Below are positions 38,736 to 51,631 of a DNA stretch of 64,000 nucleotides, one piece after another; the stretch's first letter is position 1, and each line of letters begins with the position of its first letter. Both the position numbers and the translations under genes were made by a program. The notes below the pieces were generated by a model. The model worked only from the letters and a program-made list of their open reading frames with translations, had not been told where the DNA came from and made no database searches. This DNA comes from Buxus sempervirens. Lineage: Eukaryota; Streptophyta; Magnoliopsida; Buxales; Buxaceae. The stretch spans positions 30,002,276 to 30,066,275 of the forward strand of contig OX387193.1 of assembly GCA_947561395.2 (NCBI GenBank). The letters are read 5' to 3'.

Positions 38736-38780
38736 TTCCAGTACTTTCGGGAGGTGCAAAAATGAGGTGCTTACAATGCG

Positions 38781-39540
38781 CTTTTTTTATTGGGTCTCAT
38801 TTATATGCGCTTGTATTTCTTCCATGGTTTAATCTTATCTAATTATTTGTGTGCTTTTTTTTATGGGGATACAAGCACAATGTGTTGTGCTTGTATTCTA
38901 TGGTGTGCCTTTATCCCTCCCTTGGTTCAATCGTTTCTAGTTATATGTGCGCTTTTCGAGTGGGATAGAACAACAGCATAGTGTGCTTGTATCCACCTCA
39001 TATGTGCTTATATCCCTCCCTTGGTTCAATGGTATTGAATTATTTATGAGGTTTTCTAGTGGGATATAAGCATAATATGTTGTGCTTGTATCCTAGAGTG
39101 TATGCGCCTTTACCCCTCCTTTGGTTTGATCGTATCCAATTATATGTGTTTTTTTTAAGTGGGATACAAGCACAACATATCGTGCTTATATCTCACCTCA
39201 TATGTGCTTGTATCCCTCCCTTGGTTCAATTGTATCCAATTATTTAAAAGCTTTTTTATTGGGATAAAAGCGCATCATATCCCACCTCATATGCGCTTTT
39301 ATCCCTTTCTTAGTTTGATAGTATTCGATTATTTGTGCACTTTTTGAGTGGGATACGCTTATATCCCACCTCATATGCGTTGGTATCCCTTTCTAGGTTC
39401 GATCATATCCTATCATTTATGAGCATTTTTTTTGTAAGATATAAGCACACCATATTTTGCACTTATATCCTCCCTCATATGCATCTCTATCCCTTCCTTT
39501 GTTCCAACAAATCCAATTATTTGTGCCTTTTTTTAGCAAA
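38781..39540 (+). repeat. Tandem array of ~100-bp units, right part of array I
   Basis: About eight units continuing array I after the insertion, with TATCCCACCTCATATGTGCT, TGTATCCCTCCCTTGGTT, CCAATTATTTGTG and TTTTTT-GTGGGATACAAGC. The reading phase continues from 25052 once one TSD copy is removed. Confidence 0.9.
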
Positions 39541-39767
39541 TGTTCCTCCTAAATCTTGCCAGGTTCAGCACGTAATGAGTGTGATGTGTTTTGGTGCGGG
39601 CATTCAAGTACTACCCCAGGTACAATGTTTCGGATCGTGTTTTGACCCTGAACGCTTGTTCCAATCTAAGTCGGGTTCGGCTTAGTCATATTACAAGCCA
39701 CCTGTAATATGTTAATTGTCAGACGATTGTTGGGGTTCGTCCTGCGATGAGGTTCTTGTATAATAGG
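39541..39767. other. Unassigned 227 bp between array I and an LTR
   Basis: It has higher GC than its surroundings and no frame or motif that I recognise. Its continuation after the LTR is 42103-42425. Confidence 0.5.
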
Positions 39768-42097
39768 TGTGCGCACCTAAAACCTGGATCCTAGATCGCA
39801 CACCGGGTGCACCTTCAGTGCGTGCCTCGGGACTTTTCGGAGTCGCCACTGCCTGAGAGTGTAGGCAGACACGGTTTTGCCCTAACCGGGTCTAAGTCTG
39901 GTCTGCGGCTTTTTCAGAGTTCTAGCTAAGTCCTCGGTTACGGTCCGGGGAAGTCCTAAAGACACCCTGGCCCGCCCCATCAGTTCGACGGGTCCCTCGG
40001 GTCTCCCTGGTTTTTGAGTCAATTTCATCCTTTTCCTAGACCAGCATGCTGCCTTGTTAGGTCTGGCGGGGCCCGCTGGAGGTGTGGGTCCCTTTTTATT
40101 TGATTTTATCTTTTTATTTATTTAAGTGAAGTGGGTCGGACCCGGGTCCCGTTGGAAGACCCGTGGACTGCCATGGTTGGGCCTTGGGTCCTGTTGGGTT
40201 ATTGGGTAACCCATTTGGTTATTTACTTAAACTATTTACACATGTCATGGGCTTAGTGGGCTTGGATTTGGCCCATTAGCCAAGGGTCAAAGGGCCTGGG
40301 CCTGTTTATTGAAAACAGGCTTGGTTTGGGCCGGTCTAAGGTGGACCACTCATGTGGGCCAAAAGGAGGTCTTGGTGGGCCCATTTGGGCCCACGGTCCA
40401 AAAATGGGCTTAAGATAGCCCAAATTGTTAAAGGGGCCGGTTCAGGCCGGAATAGATCCAACCGGGTCGAAAAATTACATTTTTTATTTTACTTTTACAT
40501 TAGCTCGTATTTTCTGTACGGTCCCCACTTGCCCGTGAACTAAGTCCGGTATGGGCTTGCCCGTGAAGCAAACATGGTCCACACTGGACCGTTCTGAGTT
40601 TACGGGCGCCATCAGTTTTGCATTTTGGGTGCAGGCTTTTCTTGGGATCACTCCGGCGACTTTCTTATGTGTTCCGGCAGCTTCAACTGGGCTTCCAGAT
40701 TCTTCAAGTGTTACATTTCCTTCATTTGGCCTAAAAGGCCATTATCTTCTTCTTCTTTTTTTCTGATTTTCTTGAAGCAATAAGACCTCCTCTTGATTGT
40801 TTGTAGCCAAATTCCAGAATGGGAGAAGGGGAGTTTACAGGGAATTAGGGAACCTCAAAGGTGTCAAATTTTGCCTTTCCAAAGAACCAAAAAAAGAGAT
40901 TACCAAATTAGTTAATTAAGATGCCCTTAAGGCATTTTCTTTCCCTTTTTTTTTTTGATGACCATCTCCCTGAAATTAACCTTTCATGACTTTCAAAAAA
41001 CAGCAGTTGGATTAGTGGTAACAAGAACAAAATATAGAAAAGAGACCAGAAGAGACATTGAAATTGATAATATTATGTTATAAAGCTTAACATACTTACA
41101 ATATGATTACGTTCTGGTTATGGTTCCTCCGAGTAAATTGGGCAGCGCTTCCGCGTCCTCCGTGATTTCTTAGAAGGGTTTTGGCAGAAGTTCGGTAGGT
41201 TCTTGATGCTCAAAGGATGAAAAAAGAAGAGTTTAGATGAAATTTGGGCAGTATAAGGGTACTTTGGTCATTAGGGATTTTGGGTATTGGGAGAGACAGA
41301 GTTTGGACAAATCTTGGGCATGGAAATGATGGGGGAGAAGGAGGAGAGGGCCAAAGGAGAGGGCTTGTTCAAATGAGGGGGAGGCCTCTCTATTTATAGG
41401 CAAAAAGGGACGTGCCCGTATTTGAAGTACGGGCGTGCCTTGCCCGTAATTCAAATACGGGCGAAAAACGCACATTTGCAAATCTCGCAAATCAGCCGCA
41501 CGGGATGCGTGTCCCACCGTACAGCGACGCGTGTCTTCTTCCAGAATCTTGCCCGTATTTAAAATGTTTGGATTTCAAACCTTTATTCAATTTGGTTTTT
41601 TTGCAAGATTTCGTCCGATTTCTTTGATTATTTTATTGAAAAGCGAGAATCCTTTTATTAAAATATTATTAAACACATTTATCTTATTTATTTTATTGGT
41701 TTATTCCATTTTTGCTGCCTTTTTGCCACATGGGCAGTTTTTCTGAAACTTCAACTGCTCATAACTTCTTCGTCCGGTGTCCGATTTCATCAAACTTAGT
41801 ATTGTTGGAACCGGCTCGGAACCACCTATCCATTGGGATCAAGTTTGGCAGTTGAATTGGGGTCGAGCAAAAAGTCAACTTTTCGCTCCCCAAAAGTTTG
41901 ACCAGCTCATATCTTTTTCATCTAGACTCCGATTCCAACAAATCCAGTTGCGTTGGAATCGTGTCGAAATTCTCTTTTCAATGAGATGAAGTTTGATGGC
42001 CAAATTTACTTGAATCAAAAAGTCAATTTTTTGACCCCCTCAGGGTTTGACTTTTAATTTTTCTTTATTTTGGGGGTGCAAAAATCAGGTGCTAACA
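39768..42097 (-). mobile_element. Solo LTR, Tat-like family B/C
   Basis: It starts TGTGCGCACC and ends CAGGTGCTAACA, with a perfect TSD ATAGG (39763-39767, 42098-42102). GGAGTCGCCACTGCC lies near 39839. The reverse TATA box (CTATTTATAGG) is near 41393, with hairpins GCCCGTA..TACGGGC at 41413-41463 just upstream of it. 2330 bp, no coding content. Confidence 0.92.
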
Positions 42098-42102
42098 ATA
42101 GG

Positions 42103-42425
42103 TATAGTAAATGACAATAATGAAAACAAATTTAGTCAAAGCCCCGACCACTAAGAGATGGCAAGGTATATTCTTTATTATGACGACTCTTGTTACAATG
42201 ATAGTCAACCGTCAAAAGAGACAACTTTCCGATAGAGATTAGAAGTTGACCAATACAATCAACTTTAAAAAATGACAAAAGAAAACCGATAGTTAACATT
42301 GATTACTTACGTGGTTTAACCAATAATTTCTTTGGTACGAGCTACTTTTCCCTTGTCGTGTGGTCGGTGGAGGCAAGAAATCAAGGGCAACCACAGCAAG
42401 CTTGCCAGTGGCAGTATCCTCACTT
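42103..42425. other. Host or older-repeat DNA between two solo LTRs
   Basis: After excision of the LTR 42426-51441 it continues at 51447-51631. It contains words reminiscent of Copia LTRs (TTACGTGGTTTAACC) but nothing conclusive. Confidence 0.35.
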
Positions 42426-42636
42426 TGTGAGATTCTGAATTTTTAGTAAATAAATAAATAAAAAGAAATCAAATATTAATATTTGGAAAGAGAATGATTT
42501 TATTTGAAATGATTGGAGATTTAACATATATTATAATGATTTGGAGAAGTGTTCATTAATCTAGGATACCTAATTGATCCAAAATAATGAGGATGTTAAA
42601 TCTAGAAATTTTGGAAGAAAGTTAATGGTTAAATAT

Positions 42637-45600
42637 TGTAACGCCCTGAACTCGGGTTAGTGCAAACCGGCACTCAACTCGAACCCGGTTCGCTATTGTA
42701 ACAACCCAAGTCTAGTTCAACAACCAAACCCGAGGTGTTACCATGAAGCTGGGGTCAGATACAAACTAAAATTCACAATAATTTTAAAACTAATTAATTA
42801 CATCAGAGTCCTGGTGGGAAGTAATACAATTCTTTAGTCAATAATATCAATTCAGTTTACAATAGGGTTGTCTAATCAAAATGTGAACAATATTATCAAT
42901 TACAATTCTACCCATCAAATAAACCCCATCTTCGCGATCTCTCCAAGAAACCTGAAAATAGGGGAAAACGGAGTGAGATTTACATCTCAGCAAGTAGCAG
43001 GTGCATGCAATTAGAAATAGTCTAATGTAAGCAAATAGTCATGAGGTATGCGATTAATCCACGATTAAGCGATGAATTCAAGTTATCGATGGCAATTCCA
43101 AATAAAGCGACAAAACAGATAATCATGCATAAATACCAACAATTATATGTTATCGAGGTAAAACCGATGAAGGCGATAAAACACGTGCCATTGCAGGACT
43201 CACGAAGATGATAAGTATTTGAGGTGACACTCGACTAAATGCTATCCCACCGTGCGGCTTAAGAGCAGTGTTACTAATGATACTCAAGCCCCATGAAGAT
43301 CAGCATAGACAAGAGCTATAGTCACCGACTTATTGCGCATGAACTCAACAGAGTTGGAATGTACCACCAGCATACAGCACCGGAACATGAACATGGAGAT
43401 GGCCACTTATCCACATGTACAGGGAATCACCAGCGGAGCACCGGGGTGTCCCTCCAGACATAGGACCTTCCAGAGCAAACTAACCTGCAAAGGAAACGCG
43501 CTCGCACATAGGAGTAACTCAACCCAAACTAAATACCACTTAGCTAACTAGCCAAAACTATGGATCCATATACAGTTAAGCCCAATGACACAAACCACGA
43601 TAAAATAACATACGGGAGGACACGCTACTGTGGGAGGCATACACACTTTTACCTGTAAAGGATTACACATCTCTACACAGAGGATTACCCATCTTTGCTG
43701 TAAAAGCTAGTATCAACTCAACCACAGAAGCCATATCACCCAACCGTAAAAGAAAACGAATAACAACATACCACATACCAATCCATACCAAAGTATTCAA
43801 TTTCAAGAGAAAACCATGATTCAATCCTTAAAAATCCAAATAAAGCCTTTTTTAGAATAACATATGCAATTTCCCAATTATATTCAAATTAAAACTCATG
43901 TGTCATAAATTCGATAGAAATCAGAGTTTATGCAATTCCAGAAACCAATATTCATATTTAAAGTACAAACCAAAAGTAATCCAAGTCTTGCTTAGAGTTT
44001 TCCTTATTAATCCCTTTATTGCAATCCAATTTCCCATCTTAATACCTAAGATAGTTTCTATTTAATTTTTTTGTATTTTTATTCTCCAGCATATCTTCCA
44101 GACCTAAAATAAAGTTTAGAAGATGTTTTTACCCTATAAATTCTAGTCGTATTATTCCTATCAATAACCCATACCATTTAGACCTTTTCATGCACCAACC
44201 TTACATCATAACCTTCAATTAATTAGTTAATTTTTCCAATTTAATTTTATAAATTTTTATACCTTAATTAGATCTTTATAAAGTTGATAGAATGATTATC
44301 ATACTAGAAAAATTACTAGGTATTTAATCGTTTTATCAAAATCCCAAAATCCCTTAAATTCTGTTTAAAGCGCCTACCTCTGCTGTCTAGGTGGTCCTGG
44401 GCGGTCCTAGGCGCTCGTGCAAATTTTCAACAGTAATTTCCAGATTTACAAATTTCGGATTTTTAGGCTTTTGCTATATGTTTCTTTAGTCTAAATTAAT
44501 CTACTAACATTCTAAAACATACCTAAAGCCCTGTAGATTAATTCTTATCAAATAAATACCATCCTACGATTATTTGCATGATCAAACCAAGTTTTCCTCT
44601 TTACTTTAACAAATCCCTCAAGAATACCAATCACTAAAATATAAACACTTTGATTCCATGTAAATACAGTTCCGACTAATCCATTCAAACTATATTAAAT
44701 CACAGAAAAGGAAATCATGTAGTTCCTCCAGTTTTCAAGGGTTATTACTTGCCTCATATGCTAAAATCCATCTTCCATTGAAGTTTCTAATTCTGGACCC
44801 AACTTTTGACCCCAAACGCACCAACCTAGAGTTCTTCAATTCCAATCTCCACCGTTCACATTGTATTTCCATCAGTGAAGATCAAAACCTCCAAATTTGA
44901 AGTCGATCCATCGTACGGAGTTTTCCTGATCGTGATTTGATGGAGACTGGTCGGATAACTCCATTAACAACCTTCTTCCTTTCTCTCCCTCTTTTCTCTC
45001 ATTATAAAACCCACGAAAATTCTCTTTTGTCTCACCTTACTCTCCTATTTATACTTGGCTTTAGAAATCCTAAACCAACCCTAATAGGTTCCTTTAATTT
45101 GGGTTAACCCAACCAAGGTCTAATTAAAGTCTAACTCTTTCTAATTAATTCATACGTTTTCTCCACCTTCTATTTTTCAACTTAAACATTACTAATCGAA
45201 TCTCCTATTATCTAAACACTCCTTACAGCTTAATTTCGTGCATAATAATTACTTAAACTCTAAATATCATCTAAAACCTTATTATGTTACTTTTTCTCCA
45301 AATTAAGACTTGAAATCTCCTAATTACCCTTTTTCCTCATTTGGCTTTTATTAATTCCTTTTAATTTCTAACTTGTCTAAATAAATTATTTTTATCTATT
45401 TTCTAATCCTAGTTATTATTTAATGATCTATTTATTAATTACCCTTTTCTGAAAATTACCAAAAATACCCTTTTACCCTTTTAGGCTAATTTTCCTTAAA
45501 ATTCTTTCTTTATTTACAACTTATTACTTATTCAAATTACTTATCCTCTAAATCTTCACTTTTTATTTTAGCCAGGACTTAAACTCATATTTCCTTTTAT

Positions 45601-45643
45601 TTATTTATTATTTATTTATTATATGAAAATTCGGGGTTTTTCA
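42637..45643 (-). mobile_element. Solo LTR, Tekay-like family D, copy 1
   Basis: It starts TGTAACGCCCTGAACTCGGG and ends GGGGTTTTTCA (canonical TTTTACA with one change). A perfect TSD AATAT flanks it (42632-42636, 45644-45648). It is a close relative of 46926-49881 over its whole length. Reverse TATA box near 45048. Confidence 0.92.
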
Positions 45644-46925
45644 AATATGATCAAATTAAAGAAAAGATATTTTGGTCATTTTCAAATCGGCAAAAATAAT
45701 AAATGAATTAATTAATGATTATTATACTTGAGGAATTAAGTTAGACCTAAGTTAGGTTTGATTTGACTATAAATAGTGAAATTTATAGCTTAATAGTGAG
45801 AAAAGGGCAAATTAATAATTATGGTTAATAAGGAGTCTTAAGTTGAGGAAAAAGAGGAGTTTTAGTAATATTTAAAAATAGGGGAATTAATTAGCATGAA
45901 AATTAATTATATTAGGAGTTTCTTTTATGGGATTCTTAAAAGAGGAATTACAAAGGAGAGATAATATAAGAAAGCTTTCCAAATAGAATTAGGAATCCTA
46001 GTTAAAAAGTTTCCTAATCCAATTAAGACTTGTATTTGGATGAGACTATAAAAGGAAGGCTTTAAGGAAGATTTGGGGTTTCCATTAATTCAATCGTGTG
46101 GAGAAAAATAGAGAAAAAATTTGTGCACACAACTAGAAAAATAGAGAGGAAAAAATAGAGAGAGAATAAGAGACTTTAAAGAAAAAGAGTTGCTATAGAA
46201 AATCCTGACCAGAAACCATCAAATTGAGATCTAGAGACAATCAACCGTTGGATCAACCTCAAATTTGGAGGTTTTGTTCCTGGCTAATCGTTCTTCAATC
46301 TAAACGGTGGAGATTTGATTTGGAGACTCCTAGAGTGGTGCGATAATAGTAGAAACGTGGCATTGCTGCACTTTGAAGTTTATTGGAAAAGAACGATTTT
46401 GCATTCTTAAGACAAGTAGTAACTCTTCTAAAATTATTTTATGTTTTTCGGGATTAATCGCCAAATCGTATTTTGAGTGGATTGATTGGATAAATTTGGA
46501 TATGCTTGATGGTTTAATATTGGTTAGATTAAAAGTTTATGGAATTTGTTAATCATGTTTTAAAAAGTATAGATTTTTGTTAGGATTTGATTAAGAATAC
46601 TTGTGAATCCATGTTTTAATGTGTTTGGAATGATCTAGCATGATTTAAAAATGATATTACATGATTCAGAAGTAATTTGGGAAGTTGGTTTGGTGTGATT
46701 TGAATTTAGAATGAAAATTCGCAAAACCCAGATTTTTGCAATTTTGTACGGACGCTCGCAATCACGCTCGAGCGTTATGCCAGCCGCCAATGTGATTGCA
46801 CAGATGCTCGTTGCCGCTCGAGCATCATTGCAGGCACTTCACCTGTGTTTTTTTTTTAGAAAATTAGAACCTGAAACCCAAAAATTTTTATTAGACCAAG
46901 AACTAGGGAGAATGCTCGAGCGCCA

Positions 46926-49881
46926 TGTAACGCCCCGAACCCGGGTCAGTGCAAACCGGCACCCAACTCGAACCCGGTTCGCTATTGTAACAACCCAAGT
47001 CCGATTCAACAACCAAACCCGAGGTGTTACCACGAAGCTGGGGTCAGATACAAACTAAGATTCACAATAATTTTAAAACTAATTAATTACATTAGAGTTT
47101 TGGTGGGAAATAATAAAATTCTTTATTTAATAATATCAATTCAGTTTATAATAGGGTTGTCTAATCAAAATGTGAACAATATCATCAATTACAATTCTAC
47201 CCATCTTCGCGATCTCTCCAAGCAACCTGAAAAATAGGGGAAAACGGAGTGAGATTTACATCTCAGCAAGTAGCAGGTGCATGCAATTAGAAACAGTCCA
47301 ATGTAAACAAATAGTCATGAGGTATGCAATTAATCAACGATACGGCAATGAATTCAATTTATCCATGGCAATTCCAAATAAAGCGATAAAACAGATAATC
47401 ATGTATAAATACCAGCAATTAGATGTTAACGGGGTAAAATCAACAAAAGCGATAAAACACGTGCCATTGCAGGACTCACAAAGATGATAAGTATTTGAGA
47501 TGACACTCGACTAAATGCTATACCACCGTGCGGCTTAGGGGCAGTGCTACTTAATGATACTTAAGCCCCATGCAGCGCAGCTTAGACAAGAGCCGTAGTC
47601 ATCGACTTATTACACACGAACTCAATATAGTTGGCATGTACCACCAGCATACAGCACCAGAATCAATATATGGAGATGATCGCTTATCCACATGTACAGG
47701 GAATCACCAGCGGCTCACCGGGGTGTCCCTCCAGACATATGACCTTCTCAGAGCAAACTAACTTGCAAGAGAAGCGCGCTCGCACATAGGAGTAACTCAA
47801 CCCAAACTAAATACCACTTAGCTAACCAGCCAAAACTATGGATCCATATACAGCTAAGCCCACTGACACAAACTACGATAAAACCATATACGGGAGGACA
47901 CACTACTGTAGGAGGCATACACACTTTACCTGTAAAGGATTACACATCTCTACACAGAGGATTACCCATCTTTGCCGTAAAAGCTAGTATCAACTCAACC
48001 ACAGAAGCCATATCACCCAACCGTAAAAGAAAAGCGAATAACATCATACCATATACCAATCCATACCAAAGTATTCAATTCCAAGAGAAACCCATGATTC
48101 AATCCTTAATAATCCAAATAAAGCTTTTTTCAGAATAACATATGCAATTTCCCAATTATATTCGAAATAAAACTCATGTATCAAAAATCCGATAAAACTC
48201 AGAGTTTATGCAATTCCAGAAACCAATATTCATATTTAAAGTACAAACCAGAAGTAATTCAAGTCTTGCTTAGAGTTTTCCTTATTAATCCCTTTATTAG
48301 AATCCAATTTCCCATCTTAACACCTAAAATAGTTTCTATTTAAATTTTTTGTATTTTTATTCTCCAACATGTCTTACAGACCTAAAATAAAGTTTAGGAG
48401 ATGTTTTTACCTTATAAATTCCAATAGTATTATTCCTATCAATATCCCATACCATTTGACCCTTTTATGCACAAACCTTACATTATAACCTTCAATTAAT
48501 TGGTTAATTTTTCCAATTTTTATACCTTAATTAGGTCTTTATAAAGATGCTAGTTTGCTTAACTAATCTGAAAATTTATTGGATATTTATTCACATCACA
48601 AAATCCCAAAAATCTACAAACTATGCATAGAGCGCCTACCTTTACAGGGCTAGGCGGTCCTAGCCGCTCGTGCGAATTTCTGCTATAAATTTCCAGATTT
48701 TCCAATTTCGTATTTTTAGACTTTTGCTATATGTTCAGTCAGTCTAAATTAATCTACTAACATTATAAATCATATTTAAATTTTTTTAAATTAATTCTTT
48801 TCAATTAGATACCATCCTACGATTATTTGCAGGATCAAACCAAGTTTTTCTTCTTTACTTTAACAAATCCTTCAAGAATACCAATCACTAAAATATAAAC
48901 ACTTTGATTCCTTCTAAATACAGTTCTGACCAATCCATTCAAATCATATTAAATCACAGAAAACGAAATCATGCAGTTCCTCCAGTTTTCAAGGGTTATT
49001 ACTTGCCTTATACGCCAAAATCCATCTTCCTTTGGAGTCTCTAATTCTGGACCTGAGTTTTGCTCCCAAACGCACCAACCTAGAGTTCTCCAATTCTAAT
49101 CTCCACCGTTCACGTTATAGTTCCATTAGTGAAGATTAAAACCTCCAAATTTGAAGTCGATCCATCGTACGGATTTTCTTCGATCGCGTTTTGATGATGG
49201 CTGGTCAGACAGCTCCATTAACAGCCTTTTTCCTTTCTTTATCTCTTTTCTCTCATTAATAAACTCACGAAAATCCTCTCTTGTCTCACCTTAATCTCCT
49301 ATTTATATTTGGCTTTAGAAGTCCTAAACCAACCCTAATAGGTTTCTTTAATTTGGGCTAACCCAACCAAGGTCTAATTAAAGTCTAACTCATTCTAATT
49401 AATTCCTACTTTTTCTCTATCTTCTATTTTTCTACTAAAACAATACTAATCAATTCTCTTATTATCTAAACACTCTTTACAACATATTTTCGTGCCTAAT
49501 AATTACTTAAACAATAAATATCACCTAAAACCTTATTATGTTACTTTTTCTCCAAATTAAGACTTGAAAGCTCCTAATTACCCTTTTTACTCTTTTAGGC
49601 TTTTATTACTTCTTTTTAATTTTTAACTTGTCTAAATAAATTATTTTCTTCTATTTCTTAATCTTAATTATCCTTTAATGATTTGTTTCATAAATTACAC
49701 TTTTCTGAAAATTACAAAAATACCCTTTTTACCCTTTTTGGCTAATTTCCTCAAGATTCCTTCTTTATTTGCAACTTACTATTTATTTGAATTACTTATC
49801 CTCTAATCTTCACTTTTTATTTCAACTAGGACTTAAACTCATATTTCCTTTATTTATTATGTGAAAATTCGGGGTTTTACA
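46926..49881 (-). mobile_element. Solo LTR, Tekay-like family D, copy 2
   Basis: It starts TGTAACGCCCCGAACCCGGG, ends CGGGGTTTTACA, and has a perfect TSD CGCCA (46921-46925, 49882-49886). The insertion point lies inside a CTCGAGCGCC word of the host LTR. It is collinear with 42637-45643. Confidence 0.93.
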
Positions 49882-50617
49882 CGCCATCCCGAGTGGCCAA
49901 TCTCTGGAAAACTAATTTTTCTCGAGCGCCCGATAGCGCTCGAGCGCCCACTGACAGATTTATAGGAATTTTGCTTTTTGACCTAGTTTTTGATTCTAAA
50001 CTTGTTTTTTGGGAAATTCCAACTCATGTACCAACTAGATTAGGGTATTTTGAGAGTGTTTGCATTGGCCTAAACATTATTTGGATTTTCATAAAGAATT
50101 TGGGTATGTTTTGGTGAAAATGGAGATTTTGGTTCTTTGATCGATTTAAAGGTTTGAATGGGTATCATCTTTGCTTTAGACATATTAGATAGTTGTATCT
50201 TAGTTGGGTTTTGGTCTCTGTATATTTGTTATAAATGTATTCCTTTGTTTGACATATTTTAGCATGGATTTGGTGTATTCTTCACATCTGTTACGTGGAT
50301 TTGTGCTCACATGAACATTGATTGATTTCCTTGGGTTTTCTATGCATGTAATGGATGTTTGAGCATGTTGGACTACTGAATTGATATTTTGAGTTAATAG
50401 TGGCATGAAATTGAGTTGGGAATTAAATATACAATTTTTTATGCACTATATGATGAATATGATTTAATGTGGATTATTGTATCTTGTGGAAGCCTCTTCT
50501 TCTATTCTTGCAAGTATCCTTAGCCAATTATTGGCCTACACATGAGTCGTTATCGGCCGTGTACTTAGCCAAGTAATGGCATACACGTGAGCCGTTATCG
50601 ACCATGTTCATCCTTCA

Positions 50618-50782
50618 TGTCGCAATAGCCTTTATGGCCTTGTATTTAAGCCACCTAGTTGTCACGCACCTAGCTATCTATGTAGCAATTCTCATCACCT
50701 TGCCGCAACAGCCTTTATGGCCTTGTATTTGAGCCACCTAGTTGGCACACACCTAGCTATCTATGTAGCAATGCTCATCACC
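50618..50782. repeat. Two 82-bp tandem units in LTR 42426-51441
   Basis: Units start CGCAATAGCC (about 50621) and CGCAACAGCC (about 50703). Both contain TTTATGGCCTTGTATTT, GCCACCTAGTTG and ACCTAGCTATCTATGTAGCA. Confidence 0.88.
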
Positions 50783-51631
50783 TTGAAATCATTTAATGGC
50801 CTTGAAGTAATAGTAAAAGTAAAGTTAAGCCATTTAATGGCATAGGTAAAGTATTTGGGCCAATATTGATATGCATGATATGTTATTGTTGTTTGGATGC
50901 TTGGTATGATATATCCTCATGTGATTGATGATATTATGATTGAATCTCTTGTGCTTGATGCTACCGTGATTGATTGGTTGGTTTTTCCGAAGGGTTTTTC
51001 GTAATCTCATATGTATGATTCAAAGACATTTATCATTAGATTTTCTTAGCATGATGTTACTACTTGCTGAGATTTTATATCTCATCCTTGTTTTCAATGT
51101 TTTGTTTTCAGGTTGTGTTGGAGAGGATGCTGTGGAATAGAGGCTAGTGGGATTGAATGCTTAGAAATCTAAAGGTTAATAGTAGGAGTTATTTCTTTTT
51201 TAAAAGTAGTAGTAGGAGGTCTAATTGAGTGTTTTGAGAGGTAGTGAGTTATAGTTGCCTTTTTACATTTGAAGAACTTGATGTAATCTCATTTTAAGGA
51301 TTTTAATGAAATAAAGAGAAGTTTCTTAGCGCACTCTGAATTATCTTACTTCCTTTATGCTTATGTAATTAATTGTTTTGTTATCATTCAAGTAATGCCC
51401 TGATATGTTAAAAAAAAAAATACCAGATCCAGGGCATTACACACTTAGTCTTGGTCTTCACATGTCACTGCAGCAGGAAGTAGTGGATGAGGAATTCTAA
51501 ACTACTTTCTTGCGACTGCGAAGCATGTGGCATGAAAGAGGATTTTGATTATGTATGATCCAATAATAATAATATTTGTTTTGTGGAACAGGTCCTCGAC
51601 CTCTTCGGCTTCTATCGAATTTATATATTTG

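Larger units (their letters stand above)
25053..38775 (-). mobile_element. Solo LTR, Tat-like family B, level 1 of a nested stack
   Basis: It starts TGTGCGCGCG (25053) and ends GGTGCTTACA (38775), with a perfect TSD ATGCG (25048-25052, 38776-38780). Its own sequence is 25053-26168 plus 36323-38775 (about 3.57 kb); the rest is inserted. Rejoining restores a phrase matching the intact one at 37829 (GGTATAACCGAAAT then ATTTCGGTTATACTAT), confirming the junction. GGAGTCGCCACTGCC lies at 25146-25160. Reverse TATA box near 37774. Confidence 0.9.
42426..51441 (+). mobile_element. Solo LTR, Tekay-like, host of two further solo LTRs
   Basis: It starts TGTGAGATTCTGAATTTTT and ends CCAGGGCATTACA, with a perfect TSD CACTT (42421-42425, 51442-51446). 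Its own sequence is 42426-42636, 45649-46925 and 49887-51441 (about 3.04 kb). TATAAAAGG box near 46047, CGCTCGAGCG cluster at 46742-46925 plus 49887-49955, and acceptor module ending at 51111. Confidence 0.9.

Noticed and set aside
42300..42420. Minus-strand peptide-like stretch TATGKLAVVALDFLPPP with a GTAAGT-like donor
   Set aside because: Rejoining across the solo LTR gives an in-frame stop shortly upstream and no further exons; surroundings look like an old LTR.
42637..42720. B-box-like GGTTCGAG near LTR ends suggesting a tRNA-derived SINE
   Set aside because: The match is partial, no A box at proper distance, and the segment is inside well-defined LTRs.
46711..47058. 115-codon frame
   Set aside because: Spans the junction between a host LTR and an inserted LTR (TSD at 46921-46925), so it cannot be an evolved gene.
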